Source: JADLEX01 sp964586775
Lineage (GTDB): Bacteria; Lernaellota; Lernaellaia; JACKCT01
Length of the DNA stretch: 64,000 nt
Direction: 5' to 3'
Assembly (NCBI GenBank): GCA_964586775.1
Contig: CAZPJD010000184.1
Location: 62,001-126,000, forward strand
Below, in pieces: positions 17,103 to 24,751 of the stretch. The translations under genes and the position numbers were made by a program. Position 1 is the first letter of the stretch, and every line of letters begins with the position of its first letter. The notes under the pieces were generated by a model that worked only from the letters and a program-made list of their open reading frames with translations, made no database searches and was not told the origin of the DNA.

Positions 17103-17929
17103 CCGGGGACCGTTTCGAGCGCCGCGCGCATCGCCTCGACCGGGGCCTCGCGGCCCGTCAGCAGGCGGAATTGCTCGGCCGCCTGCCCGAGAAACCAGCG
17201 TGTGCCGGGGATCGCCGTCGCGCCGCGACCCATCGCCTCGAGCAAAAACCGCGTGCGCGCGGGGCGATACACCGCGTCGAGCACCGTCATGTCGCGACGC
17301 AGCAACTGCTTGGGCGCGGGGAGCGAATCGCCGGGCTTCATCCCCAGCGGCGTGGCGTTGATGACGAGCGTCGACGCCGCGAGGGCTTCGCGGATGCTCG
17401 CGTCGGTTCGCCGACGAAGCCACATCATGACCTTGCGTTCGGGCGTCACCTGACAATGAAGATTCGCGTCGCGCTTCGATCTGGAGATGATGTGGATCTC
17501 CCGGATGCCTCCCTGGATCAACGCGTTCCAAACCGCCGGAGCCGCTCCGCCACTGCCGATGATCGTGGCAACCCGGTCGCGCGCGTCGAATTCGACGCTG
17601 GCGAGCGCGGCGCGCACCCCCGCGACATCGGTGTTGAACGCGCGCGTCCGATCGTCGAACACCACCGTGTTCGCAGCCTTCATCTCCTCCACGTCGGGGG
17701 AGCGTTCGTCGCACAGGGACGCGGCGATTTTTTTGTGCGGCATGGTGACGGCGATTCCGGCGTAACCCTCGTCGCGCGCGCGGGCGAAGGCGCGCTCGCC
17801 GTTTTTGTCTTCGATGCGGTCGAAGGTCGCGTCCATGCCCAGCGCAAGAAACGCCGCGGCATAGATCGCCGGGCTCGCCGAGTGCGCGAGCGGATAGCCG
17901 ATGATGCCGTACTTCGCCGGCGCCTTCAT
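17087..17929 (-). CDS. aroE: Shikimate dehydrogenase
   Basis: A 280-residue NADP-dependent enzyme converting 3-dehydroshikimate to shikimate. Shikimate-binding GYPLAHSASP lies at about 10-20, the catalytic Lys is in TMPHKK, Asp in FNTDVAGV, the NADP turn is IGSGGAAPAV, and INATPLGMKPGD is the conserved C-terminal loop. The segment between the cofactor strand and the loop (RSKRDANLHCQVTPERK) is more basic than in the Escherichia coli protein, which fits NADP use. The ATG overlaps the stop of the ferredoxin gene (ATGA). Confidence 0.95.
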   Translation of the reverse strand: MKAPAKYGIIGYPLAHSASPAIYAAAFLALGMDATFDRIEDKNGERAFARARDEGYAGIAVTMPHKKIAASLCDERSPDVEEMKAANTVVFDDRTRAFNTDVAGVRAALASVEFDARDRVATIIGSGGAAPAVWNALIQGGIREIHIISRSKRDANLHCQVTPERKVMMWLRRRTDASIREALAASTLVINATPLGMKPGDSLPAPKQLLRRDMTVLDAVYRPARTRFLLEAMGRGATAIPGTRWFLGQAAEQFRLLTGREAPVEAMRAALETVPGCDWF

Positions 17930-18282
17930 GGATTCGGGGGGAGTGGGTTCACGGCGATGACGAGGTCTTCCACGGGCCGCCCGCCGATCAGGTGTTCGTC
18001 GATGATGCGCTCGAGCGCCTCGGGCGTTGCCGCGCGATACCACGTGCCCTCGGGGTAGACGAGGCAGATCGGCCCGTCGGCGCAGATGCGCAGGCACCCG
18101 ACCTTGGAACGCAGCACGTTGCCGGGCGAAAGGCCGCGCTCGGCCATCCGCTTTTTCAGGAATTCCCAGGATTCGAGCCCCTGCTCGGGGTGGCAGCAGT
18201 CGGGCCCCGTGCACAACAAAATGTGCCGCGTACACTGGCCGAGCCGAAGGGCCGCGATCTTTCTGGCCGCGATTTCGTTCAT
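17926..18282 (-). CDS. Thioredoxin-like [2Fe-2S] ferredoxin
   Basis: A 118-residue ferredoxin of the shethna/NuoE-like fold. Cluster cysteines are probably Cys24 and Cys29 (or 30) in LLCTGPDCC and Cys63 and Cys67 in VGCLRICADGP, followed by the family signature LVYPEGTWY. Such proteins are one-electron carriers in the cytoplasm. An ATG 12 bases upstream is an alternative start. It leads the aroE-aroK-FG-GAP operon; a ferredoxin has no obvious role in the shikimate steps, so the link may be only transcriptional. Confidence 0.85.
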   Translation of the reverse strand: MNEIAARKIAALRLGQCTRHILLCTGPDCCHPEQGLESWEFLKKRMAERGLSPGNVLRSKVGCLRICADGPICLVYPEGTWYRAATPEALERIIDEHLIGGRPVEDLVIAVNPLPPNP

Positions 18283-18396
18283 GACGACATACAAGACCGG
18301 TGACTTGGACGTGTCAATCGAATCGGCGAGGACTTCGGATGGTGGGCCGCTAAAAAATGGAGGGGACCGGCGGCGACATCAAGGGAGGGGTCCAGG

Positions 18397-18482
18397 CTCC
18401 TTGATCGAAACGGTTGTCGGGCGGATTACCAGCCGTTCCGCTGCCGCCGATCCCCGTCCGGTTCTCGTTCACGATCAAGGAG
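18397..18482. repeat. 11-bp perfect inverted repeat at the bioD 3' end
   Basis: CTCCTTGATCG (18397-18407) and CGATCAAGGAG (18472-18482) are perfect inverted copies 64 bp apart; the right arm overlaps the bioD stop codon. The enclosed sequence is GC-rich and can form smaller hairpins. It could be the bioD transcript end or a leftover of a small mobile element; there is no T-tract. Confidence 0.6.
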
Positions 18483-19179
18483 GTTCGTGCCGCCCTCGTT
18501 CGCCAGTTCCGACGAGGATCGCCTCGGCGATCCGTCCCCAGGTTTCGTCGCCCGCGCCGTCCGGCGTTCGCCAGATCGACCGGTGCGTCCATTCGCCCAG
18601 GGTCTTTTCGTTCGACAACCGCGATACGTCGCCGGTTCCCGGCGGTTGGTTCATCACAAAACCGAGGTGAGTGACGCCCGCCGCGCGTAATGCACGCTCG
18701 GTGAGAAGCGCGTGGTTCAGGCAGCCGAGCCGATCGGCGACCACGACCAGCATCCGGGCGCCCGTTTGGGTCGCCAGATCGAGCAGCGTCCAACCCGGCG
18801 CGAGCGGCGCGAGCAGCCCGCCCGCCCCTTCGACCAGCACCACGTCGCACCCGTCGCGAAGGCCATCGACATGCCGCGCGATCAAGCCCGTGTCGATTTC
18901 GACGCCCTCGCTCGCCGCCGCCACATACGGCGCGACCGGCTCGCGAAAGCGGTACAGGCAGACATCCTCGATCGATTGATCCGCCCCCGCCGCGACGCGA
19001 AGACGCCCGGCGTCCGTTTCGTCTGCGTCGCCGTCTTGCGGCCAGCCGGTCTCGAGCGGCTTGCAGACGCGCACGCGAAGCCCCGCGGCCGTCCACGCCC
19101 GCGCGAGCGCGCAGGCGACCCACGTCTTGCCGACGCCGGTGTCGGTGCCGGTGACGGCGATCAGCCGCGCCCGGCTCAC
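18475..19179 (-). CDS. bioD: Dethiobiotin synthetase
   Basis: A 234-residue ATP-dependent carboxylase that closes the ureido ring of biotin. The P-loop is GTDTGVGKT, KPLETGW carries the substrate Lys, VLVEGAGGLLAPL is the second phosphate/carbamate-binding block, and VADRLGCLNHALLT and FVMNQ are the usual later motifs. The start is a GTG overlapping the stop of the preceding gene (GTGA). No other biotin gene is visible; bioA, bioB and bioF must be elsewhere. Confidence 0.95.
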   Translation of the reverse strand: MSRARLIAVTGTDTGVGKTWVACALARAWTAAGLRVRVCKPLETGWPQDGDADETDAGRLRVAAGADQSIEDVCLYRFREPVAPYVAAASEGVEIDTGLIARHVDGLRDGCDVVLVEGAGGLLAPLAPGWTLLDLATQTGARMLVVVADRLGCLNHALLTERALRAAGVTHLGFVMNQPPGTGDVSRLSNEKTLGEWTHRSIWRTPDGAGDETWGRIAEAILVGTGERGRHEPP

Positions 19180-20480
19180 GGTTTGAGCTTGGCGGCCTTT
19201 TCGACCGCCGCGTCGACGTGCGTGCGGATGGGTTCCATGAGGGCTTCGACGAGGGCGAGCACGATGCCCTCGGTGTGGCGCTGGAGCAGGTCGTTCGCCT
19301 CGTCCTCGGTCAGCTTGTGCGCCTTGGCCGACGCGCGCACGCTTTTGATCACCGACTCGAAGATCTCGCGCCGATACGGATCGGCGGTTTCGCGCAGAAT
19401 CTCCTGCGTGAGCGTGACGGCGACGTTGTTGCGCCACAGCTCCTCGATCGCGGGATTGCCCTCGACCTTCTGCTCGGCAACCCACGCCTTTTTCGCCTCG
19501 GCGTCGTCGATCTGTTCGCGAATCAGCGCGACGCTCTGGTCGCTGTCGATGAGCTTGAAGAGGCGATTTTTGAGGTCCTCGTTGGCCGCGAAGGCGACGC
19601 GCCAATACTCGGTCACCGCCGCGCTGATCTTCTGCTTCTCGTCGTCCGTGGTGGTTTTCCACCGCGCCGCCGACGCCGCGAGCAGGGCGTCGATGCGGAT
19701 GTTGAACTGGCTGCGCACGACCGCGTCGACGGCGTTGGAGTCGGACTGCGCCTGTTCGGTGCGCGTGACCGGCGGCAGCGTGAGATGAAAGACGGCGGGG
19801 TCGGGCTTCTTGACCTCGAACGACGTGCGCACGAGGGAACGAACGACAATGTCGTTCTCGCGGTGCTCCACGGCCATCAACACGCCGGTCTTCGGGTCGA
19901 TGCGGTGCGTGAAGTTTCCGTACGACACGACGATCTCTTTATCGCCGACCTGCGGTTCGTCGGGATTCGCGGCGAGCCGGTTGAGCCACGGGGCGTCGCA
20001 CGCGCGCGCGCCAAAATAGACGGCGAGCTCCGCGTTCGATTCCGTCAGGTCGAGCAGCACAAAGGGAAAGACGTCGGCCTGATCGGGCCAGGTCTTCGCC
20101 GAGGGCACAAGCCAGTCGAGCGCGGCGAGCGCCTTGGCGGATTCCTTCACCACGCGGCGCGCGTTTTCGAGGCTCATCTCGAGCACGGTGCCCGATTTTT
20201 CGTCGTAGTGAACGAGGCGCTTGCCGTCGTAGGCCGTCCGCACGTTTTTGGACACGACATCCATGCGCACGCGATCGGGCGATGCGTACGTCACCTCGAT
20301 GCGGAGCGTCGCGCCGGTGGCGTTGTTCTTTCCCTCGTAAACGGCCGCGAAGCCAGGGAGCTGGAGCAGCTTCGCGCGCAGGTCGTCGGCGAGCTTTCGG
20401 TTGTCGGCCCGCGCGGATCCGGCGAACGCGAAGATAGCGCACCAGACCGCCGCCAAAGACGTAAAAACCCGAACCTTCAT
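19176..20480 (-). CDS. Exported protein with LolA-like N-terminal domain
   Basis: A 434-residue protein of unknown function with signal peptide MKVRVFTSLAAVWCAIFAFAGSARA. Residues about 30-230 have the rhythm of the LolA/LolB lipoprotein-carrier fold: repeated strands such as LRIEVTYASPDRVRMDVV and RTAYDGKRLVHYD, then IDPKTGVLMAVEHRENDIVVRS. The remaining half is strongly helical and charged. The ATG with the basic n-region decides the start over one 27 bases upstream. It is coupled to bioD by a GTGA overlap, although an export protein and biotin synthesis have no evident link. DnaA-box-like sequences lie in its upstream region. Confidence 0.65.
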   Translation of the reverse strand: MKVRVFTSLAAVWCAIFAFAGSARADNRKLADDLRAKLLQLPGFAAVYEGKNNATGATLRIEVTYASPDRVRMDVVSKNVRTAYDGKRLVHYDEKSGTVLEMSLENARRVVKESAKALAALDWLVPSAKTWPDQADVFPFVLLDLTESNAELAVYFGARACDAPWLNRLAANPDEPQVGDKEIVVSYGNFTHRIDPKTGVLMAVEHRENDIVVRSLVRTSFEVKKPDPAVFHLTLPPVTRTEQAQSDSNAVDAVVRSQFNIRIDALLAASAARWKTTTDDEKQKISAAVTEYWRVAFAANEDLKNRLFKLIDSDQSVALIREQIDDAEAKKAWVAEQKVEGNPAIEELWRNNVAVTLTQEILRETADPYRREIFESVIKSVRASAKAHKLTEDEANDLLQRHTEGIVLALVEALMEPIRTHVDAAVEKAAKLKP

Positions 20481-20495
20481 GAAAAGCCCCTGCCC

Positions 20496-20673
20496 TGTGG
20501 AGAACACCCCTATTTATCAGCCCGGGACGGCATCGGTCAAAACGCGATGGCCACAGCGATATCCACAGAATTTTCCGAATCAGGTCGGCCAGATCTCGAA
20601 GTTATCCCGTTTTCTATCCACACGCCTTTTTTTGCTTCGGAAAACCTGTGGATAAAAGGGCCACTTGTCCACA
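20496..20673. promoter_or_regulatory. Cluster of five DnaA boxes (possible replication origin)
   Basis: Five 9-mers with at most one mismatch to TTATCCACA: TTCTCCACA (minus, 20496-20504), ATATCCACA (plus, 20559-20567), CTATCCACA (plus, 20614-20622), a perfect TTATCCACA (minus, 20647-20655) and TTGTCCACA (plus, 20665-20673). By a simple equal-base estimate about 0.05 such hits are expected in this space. The stretch is visibly more A+T rich than its surroundings and includes a T7 run. dnaA, dnaN and gyrB are not adjacent. It could be oriC, a DnaA reservoir, or DnaA control of the downstream LolA-like/bioD operon. Confidence 0.65.
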
Positions 20674-20733
20674 GACAACACTCGCGACGCACGCAGGCAA
20701 GGCTGAAAAACCGGGCCATCCGGTCGGTTTTCG

Positions 20734-21516
20734 TCACACGCTCGTCGCCCGGAAGCGCGGCACGATCTGCGCCGCCAGCTCGTCCCAAATATCGGCCGGC
20801 GCGGCGAGGTACGCATCGAGGATCTTCTCGCCGTTCAGGGTCGGTGCGGGATCGAAAGGCCGTCGATCGAGATCGAGATAGCTGCACCCGACCGCGTCGA
20901 GAATGGCGAGGGACGCGGCGAGGTCCCAGATGTGCGACCGAAACGCGAGCGCCGCCGCCGCCTGCCCCGACGCGACGTAGCACAGGTGCTGCGCGACGCT
21001 GCCGTAGCCGCGGATCTTTCCCGCGAAGGTGGTCGTGTAATAGCGATGGAAGTTGCTGGGAGCGAGCAAGAGCCGGCCTTCGCCGAGCCGGCGATCGACC
21101 AGACGCGGCAGCGGCTCGCCGTTCAGATACGCCGTCCCCGCGTCCGCGGCGTACAGCAGGTCGAGGGCGGGATTGAAGAACACGCCGAGGGTGCATCGCC
21201 CGCTTTCCACCAGCCCGATCGAAACACCGAAGTGCACGAAGCCGCGATGGTAGGAATCGGTGCCATCGATGGGATCGACGGCGAAGGTCGGTCCGCTTCG
21301 GTCGCCGTCACCAAGCCCGCCTTCTTCGCCGACAATGGCAAAATCGGGAAACGACCGGCCGAGCGCCTCGACGATGCGCGCCTGCACCGCGACGTCGGCG
21401 TTGGTGACGATGGAGCCGTCGGGTTTCGTCTCGACGCGAAGGTCGTGACGCAGGTCGAGCGCCAGGCGCCCCGCGTCGCGGGCGATGGCGATCACCGCCT
21501 GCAAGCGATCGGTCAT
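20734..21516 (-). CDS. Inositol-monophosphatase-family phosphatase
   Basis: A 260-residue Mg-dependent phosphatase of the IMPase/CysQ/histidinol-phosphatase superfamily. Metal ligands lie in VGEEGG (Glu64) and DPIDGTDSY (Asp81, Asp84), and SHIWDLAA near residue 197 is the third metal-binding block; the usual G after the AA is replaced (AASLAILDAVG). The substrate cannot be read from sequence: inositol phosphate, 3'-phosphoadenosine 5'-phosphate and histidinol phosphate are all possible. Its ATG overlaps the larE stop (ATGA). A second, different member lies at 54278. Confidence 0.9.
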   Translation of the reverse strand: MTDRLQAVIAIARDAGRLALDLRHDLRVETKPDGSIVTNADVAVQARIVEALGRSFPDFAIVGEEGGLGDGDRSGPTFAVDPIDGTDSYHRGFVHFGVSIGLVESGRCTLGVFFNPALDLLYAADAGTAYLNGEPLPRLVDRRLGEGRLLLAPSNFHRYYTTTFAGKIRGYGSVAQHLCYVASGQAAAALAFRSHIWDLAASLAILDAVGCSYLDLDRRPFDPAPTLNGEKILDAYLAAPADIWDELAAQIVPRFRATSV

Positions 21517-22364
21517 TGGTGCCGGGCTTTCGTTTCTTCGTCGAGCGATTCGTTCATCGATCCCGACCGGTAGCCTTCGAGATCGAGCACGACGTACGTG
21601 AATCCCTGCGACTTGATGGCCGCGATCACGCGTGTGCGCGCGGCCTCGTCGAGCATGCGCGCGAAGTCCGCGGGCGGGATTTCGACGCGCGCGATCTCGT
21701 CGTGAAAGCGAACCCGATAACCGCGAAAACCCTCTCTACGCAGCGCCTCTTCGCACGCCTCGACGCGACCGAGCCGCGCGACGGAGATCGATGTGCCGTA
21801 CGGAAAGCGCGACGCGAGGCACGCGAACGCGGGCTTGTCCCACGTGGGCAGGTCCATGGCGTGCGACGCCGCGCGGATGTCGTCTTTCGACAGGCGCGCC
21901 TCGGCAAGGGGGTGGCGAACCTCCCAGTCGGCGGCGGCGCGTTTGCCGGGGCGATAGTCGCCTTCGTCGTCGGCGTTGAATCCGTCGCAGACCCAGCGAA
22001 TGCCGAGGCGCGTTGCCTCGTCGGCGCAGATGGAAAACAACTCGGTCTTGCAGTGAAAGCAGCGGTCGGGGTTGTTGGCCGCGTAGTCGGCGTTTTCGAT
22101 TTCGTGACTGGTCACGACGCGCAGATTCGCACCGACCCGCTTCGCGAAATCGAGCGCCTCGGCGAGTTCGGATCGCGGCAGCGAGGGGCCGTCGGCGATG
22201 AGCCCCGTCACGCCTTCGCCGACGTTTTTTGCCGCGAAGGCGAGCAGAAACGCGGAATCGACGCCGCCGGAGAAGGCCACGAGAAAGCGGTCCATGTCGC
22301 GCAGGATCGCGCGCAGCCGGTCCAGCTTGTCGTCGAGATTGGAATTTTCTCGGGCCGTGTTCAT
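21513..22364 (-). CDS. larE: LarE-type sacrificial sulfur transferase
   Basis: A 283-residue PP-loop ATPase. SGGVDS at 32-37 is the pyrophosphatase loop, RCFHCK follows at 101-106, and ACLASRFPYG holds Cys182, which aligns with the Cys176 that LarE of Lactiplantibacillus plantarum gives up as sulfur donor. LarE completes the nickel-pincer cofactor of lactate racemase-type enzymes. No larA, larB or larC is present in the window, so the client is unknown. The gene lies after the cytochrome c terminator and is coupled to the phosphatase gene. Confidence 0.93.
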   Translation of the reverse strand: MNTARENSNLDDKLDRLRAILRDMDRFLVAFSGGVDSAFLLAFAAKNVGEGVTGLIADGPSLPRSELAEALDFAKRVGANLRVVTSHEIENADYAANNPDRCFHCKTELFSICADEATRLGIRWVCDGFNADDEGDYRPGKRAAADWEVRHPLAEARLSKDDIRAASHAMDLPTWDKPAFACLASRFPYGTSISVARLGRVEACEEALRREGFRGYRVRFHDEIARVEIPPADFARMLDEAARTRVIAAIKSQGFTYVVLDLEGYRSGSMNESLDEETKARHQ

Positions 22365-22488
22365 CGCGCCCGCCTTTTACCCGTTGCGCGCCGCACTGTC
22401 CACGACCAACGTCAGGATTCGGCGACTGCGACGAAAAGATCGAGGAGCGGCGTTTTTGGTGATCTTGTGACGCACGTCGCGCGTCGGT

Positions 22489-22520
22489 AGCAAAGAGAAG
22501 GCCGACCCGAAGGCCGGCCT
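22489..22520 (-). terminator. UUCG-loop terminator of the NXR-like operon
   Basis: On the minus strand, AGGCCGGCC, loop TTCG, GGTCGGCCT (9-bp stem with one G-T type mismatch) followed by TCTCTTTG, 26 bases after the cytochrome c stop. The stable tetraloop and T-rich tail make it a convincing intrinsic terminator separating the oxidoreductase operon from larE. Confidence 0.7.
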
Positions 22521-22545
22521 GCTGCGCGTCGTCTTGACTGCGGGA

Positions 22546-22941
22546 TTACTTTGCGAACGCGCGCACGTAAGCCGCCACGTCCTTGATTTCCTGATCTTTC
22601 AGCGTGCCCTTCCACGGGGCCATAAGAGGCGACTTGCCGACCGCCGCGCCGCCCTCGGTGATGACCTTGAGCAGGTTTTCGTCGGTCAGGCCGGTCATGT
22701 ACGCCTTGTCGGTGAAGGCGCGCGGCTTGGGGTTGAGCGCCGCGCCCGCGGGGCCGTTGCCGTCGCCTTTTTCGCCGTGGCACGAGAAGCAGAAGGTCTT
22801 GTAGGGGGCCGCGCCTTTGGCCGCGTCGCCGAGCAGACCGGCGGCATCGGCGGCGGGGCCGAACGCGATCTGCGCCGCCATCGCCAAGGCCATCGCCATG
22901 GCGACCGTCATCACGAACTTGGAAACCGAACCCTTGCTCAT
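22546..22941 (-). CDS. Periplasmic monohaem cytochrome c
   Basis: A 131-residue class I cytochrome c: signal peptide ending PAADA, haem-binding CFSCH at 51-55, and distal ligand candidate Met107 in SPLMAPWKG. It resembles the small c-type cytochromes (cytochrome c XoxG/NirC-like size) that take electrons from or give them to periplasmic oxidoreductases. AAGGAGAG precedes the ATG. As the last gene of the molybdoenzyme operon it is the likely redox partner of the gamma subunit; this is inference from context. Confidence 0.93.
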   Translation of the reverse strand: MSKGSVSKFVMTVAMAMALAMAAQIAFGPAADAAGLLGDAAKGAAPYKTFCFSCHGEKGDGNGPAGAALNPKPRAFTDKAYMTGLTDENLLKVITEGGAAVGKSPLMAPWKGTLKDQEIKDVAAYVRAFAK

Positions 22942-22965
22942 GTCATCTCTCCTTCATCGATTCCG

Positions 22966-22982
22966 CGGCGGGCGACCCGCCG
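22966..22982. repeat. Intercistronic hairpin upstream of the cytochrome c gene
   Basis: CGGCGGG and CCCGCCG form a perfect 7-bp stem with a three-base loop between the chaperone stop and the cytochrome c start. It may tune expression of the last gene by mRNA processing or partial termination; it has no T-tract. Confidence 0.4.
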
Positions 22983-23014
22983 GATGTGGGCGACGGCGAA
23001 TGTTCGTCGCGGTT

Positions 23015-23767
23015 TCACGAATGGGGGACGCCGGGATCGAACTCGACGGGCGTCCATTGTTCCTCGGTGGCCATGGGGCACTCGTAGGGCGTGCCGTCGT
23101 CGGCGACGAACGCCGCCGGATCGCCCGCGGGCCAGTTGTGCGCGAGCACAAGGCCGTCCCACAGATGGCCCAGCGCCGCGGCCGCCGCGTCGAGCACGCC
23201 GCCGGGCACGGTGGCCGAGAGCCGCTCGCAAAAAGCGGGCAGCCAGTCGCCCAGGTGATCCCACACGAAGCCGTCGATGGCGGCCTGCGTGATCGTCAGA
23301 CGTTCGTGCTCGGCCTCGGCCTTGGCGCGCTCGGCCATCACCAGCAGCGCGGCGAGGAATTCGAGCTCGCAGACGAGGTGATCGGCGCGGCGCTCGCCGG
23401 GTTGATCGGCGCGAAAGCCGAACGCCTCGTAGAATCCGGCGATGTCTCCCAGGATCGCGCCCTTGTCGCGACGCACGAACGCCGACTCGTAAGGCGGGCA
23501 GTCGGACTGCGCCCAGAACGCGCGGGCGTGCTCGGCCTCGATCTGGTCGAGCGGTGCGCCCGTCACGCGGGCGTGGAGTTCGTCGATCGCCGCGACCAGC
23601 GCCTCGGCCCCGCCGAAACCCGCCGTGTCGATCAGGGCGCGCAGATCCTCGATCTTCGTGTCGCGCAGCGCGTGCGCCGAGGCGGGGCTGTTGAAGGCGT
23701 CGGCGAGCACGCCCAGCAGGTCGGACTGCGCGAGCGGCGCGAGGTTGGTGAAGCCGACGGTCGTCAC
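23015..23767 (-). CDS. TorD/DmsD-family molybdoenzyme assembly chaperone
   Basis: A 250-residue all-helical cytoplasmic protein. The central part has the family's marks: EAEHARAFWAQSDCPPYESAF (the Y/F-x-x-L-F...PPYES region) and IAGFYEAFGF, then DHLVCELEFLAALLVMAE. Members bind the Tat signal of the molybdenum subunit and hold it until cofactor insertion and export, as DmsD, NarJ and SerD/DdhD do. The start is a GTG overlapping the gamma-subunit stop (GTGA). The unusual C-terminal extension (residues about 205-250, with VADDGTPYECPM) is not part of the core. Confidence 0.88.
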   Translation of the reverse strand: MTTVGFTNLAPLAQSDLLGVLADAFNSPASAHALRDTKIEDLRALIDTAGFGGAEALVAAIDELHARVTGAPLDQIEAEHARAFWAQSDCPPYESAFVRRDKGAILGDIAGFYEAFGFRADQPGERRADHLVCELEFLAALLVMAERAKAEAEHERLTITQAAIDGFVWDHLGDWLPAFCERLSATVPGGVLDAAAAALGHLWDGLVLAHNWPAGDPAAFVADDGTPYECPMATEEQWTPVEFDPGVPHS

Positions 23768-24741
23768 GGTTGCACCTCGAAGGGCACCCAGTTCGTCCAG
23801 TGCTTTCGCCCGCCGACGTTTTCGTGCGTGCCTTCCCAAACGGCGAACGACACCTGGCCCGTGCCGCCGAGCTGGAACTGGTAGTCGCCCGGATCGCTCG
23901 ACGAGAGCGGTCGCGAAAACACAACGGACCACGTTCCGTTCGCCCACACGCCCTTGGCACGCGAGACGGAATCCTTCTGGTGCGTGAGCGTGCCGAAACC
24001 CTCGGCGATCAGTTCTTCGGCCGGCTGCGTGCGAGAGAACACGGCCAGGGGATTGCCCGCCTGGTTGGCGACGAACCACTGCATCGAGCGCGGGTCCTTG
24101 AACGCCGACGGGATCGGATACGGGAACTGGCCCTCGGCGAACCAGTACAGGTCGCTCCAGTAGTTCGGATGAAGATCCTGAACGTCCTGAAAGCCCACGT
24201 CGAGGTCCTTCTGCCACAGCGCCTTCCAGTGGACGATCTGCACCTTGCCGGTTTCACGGTGGCCCATCATGGGGGCCGCGCCGGGGTCGAGGGGGAACTG
24301 CATCGCCACTGCGTCGGTGAACCTGGCCGTATCGACGTTTCCGTCGGCGGTGGCATCGGTCCACGTGAGCCGCCACGCGATGGTCTTGCCGTCGGTCACC
24401 GCCTGCACATCGACCTGATCGAGGGCCTTTTGCTCGGGCAAGAGCTGCGGCGCGGTGATGAGTTGCGGCAGCACGGGAACGCGATAGTACGGAACATCCT
24501 TCCAGTATTCGGCATACGGATTGTCCGTCGCGAGGTCGGCCTTGGCCCGAACGACGACGAGCTTGTCGGCCTGCGAAGAGTTGATGGTCGGAAACTCGCC
24601 GGCGGGCGGCCACGGGGCCTTGGCGACCGGCGCGGCGGCGTCTTCCAGCGCGGCTTCGGGCGCGGTGGTGGACGCGCACGCGGCGGCGAACGCGAGCGCG
24701 ATCGTTGCAACAACACCCACGATGATGGTTCGCATCGTCAT
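23764..24741 (-). CDS. nxrC: Haem-b-type gamma subunit of the molybdoenzyme (lipoprotein)
   Basis: A 325-residue exported protein with lipobox FAAAC, so probably membrane-anchored, and a beta-rich domain of the ethylbenzene-dehydrogenase haem-binding family (EbdC/DdhC/SerC/NxrC). Recognisable are WRLTWTDATADG, the FTDAVAMQFP strand, KVQIVHWKALWQ, and WSVVFSRPLSSSD near the C-terminus; in relatives a Met and a Lys bind haem b. In the complex it passes electrons between the beta subunit and a cytochrome c. The conventional gamma subunit is soluble, so the lipobox is a difference. It lies 10 bp after the beta gene. Confidence 0.85.
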   Translation of the reverse strand: MTMRTIIVGVVATIALAFAAACASTTAPEAALEDAAAPVAKAPWPPAGEFPTINSSQADKLVVVRAKADLATDNPYAEYWKDVPYYRVPVLPQLITAPQLLPEQKALDQVDVQAVTDGKTIAWRLTWTDATADGNVDTARFTDAVAMQFPLDPGAAPMMGHRETGKVQIVHWKALWQKDLDVGFQDVQDLHPNYWSDLYWFAEGQFPYPIPSAFKDPRSMQWFVANQAGNPLAVFSRTQPAEELIAEGFGTLTHQKDSVSRAKGVWANGTWSVVFSRPLSSSDPGDYQFQLGGTGQVSFAVWEGTHENVGGRKHWTNWVPFEVQP

Positions 24742-24751
24742 TGCCCGCCCC

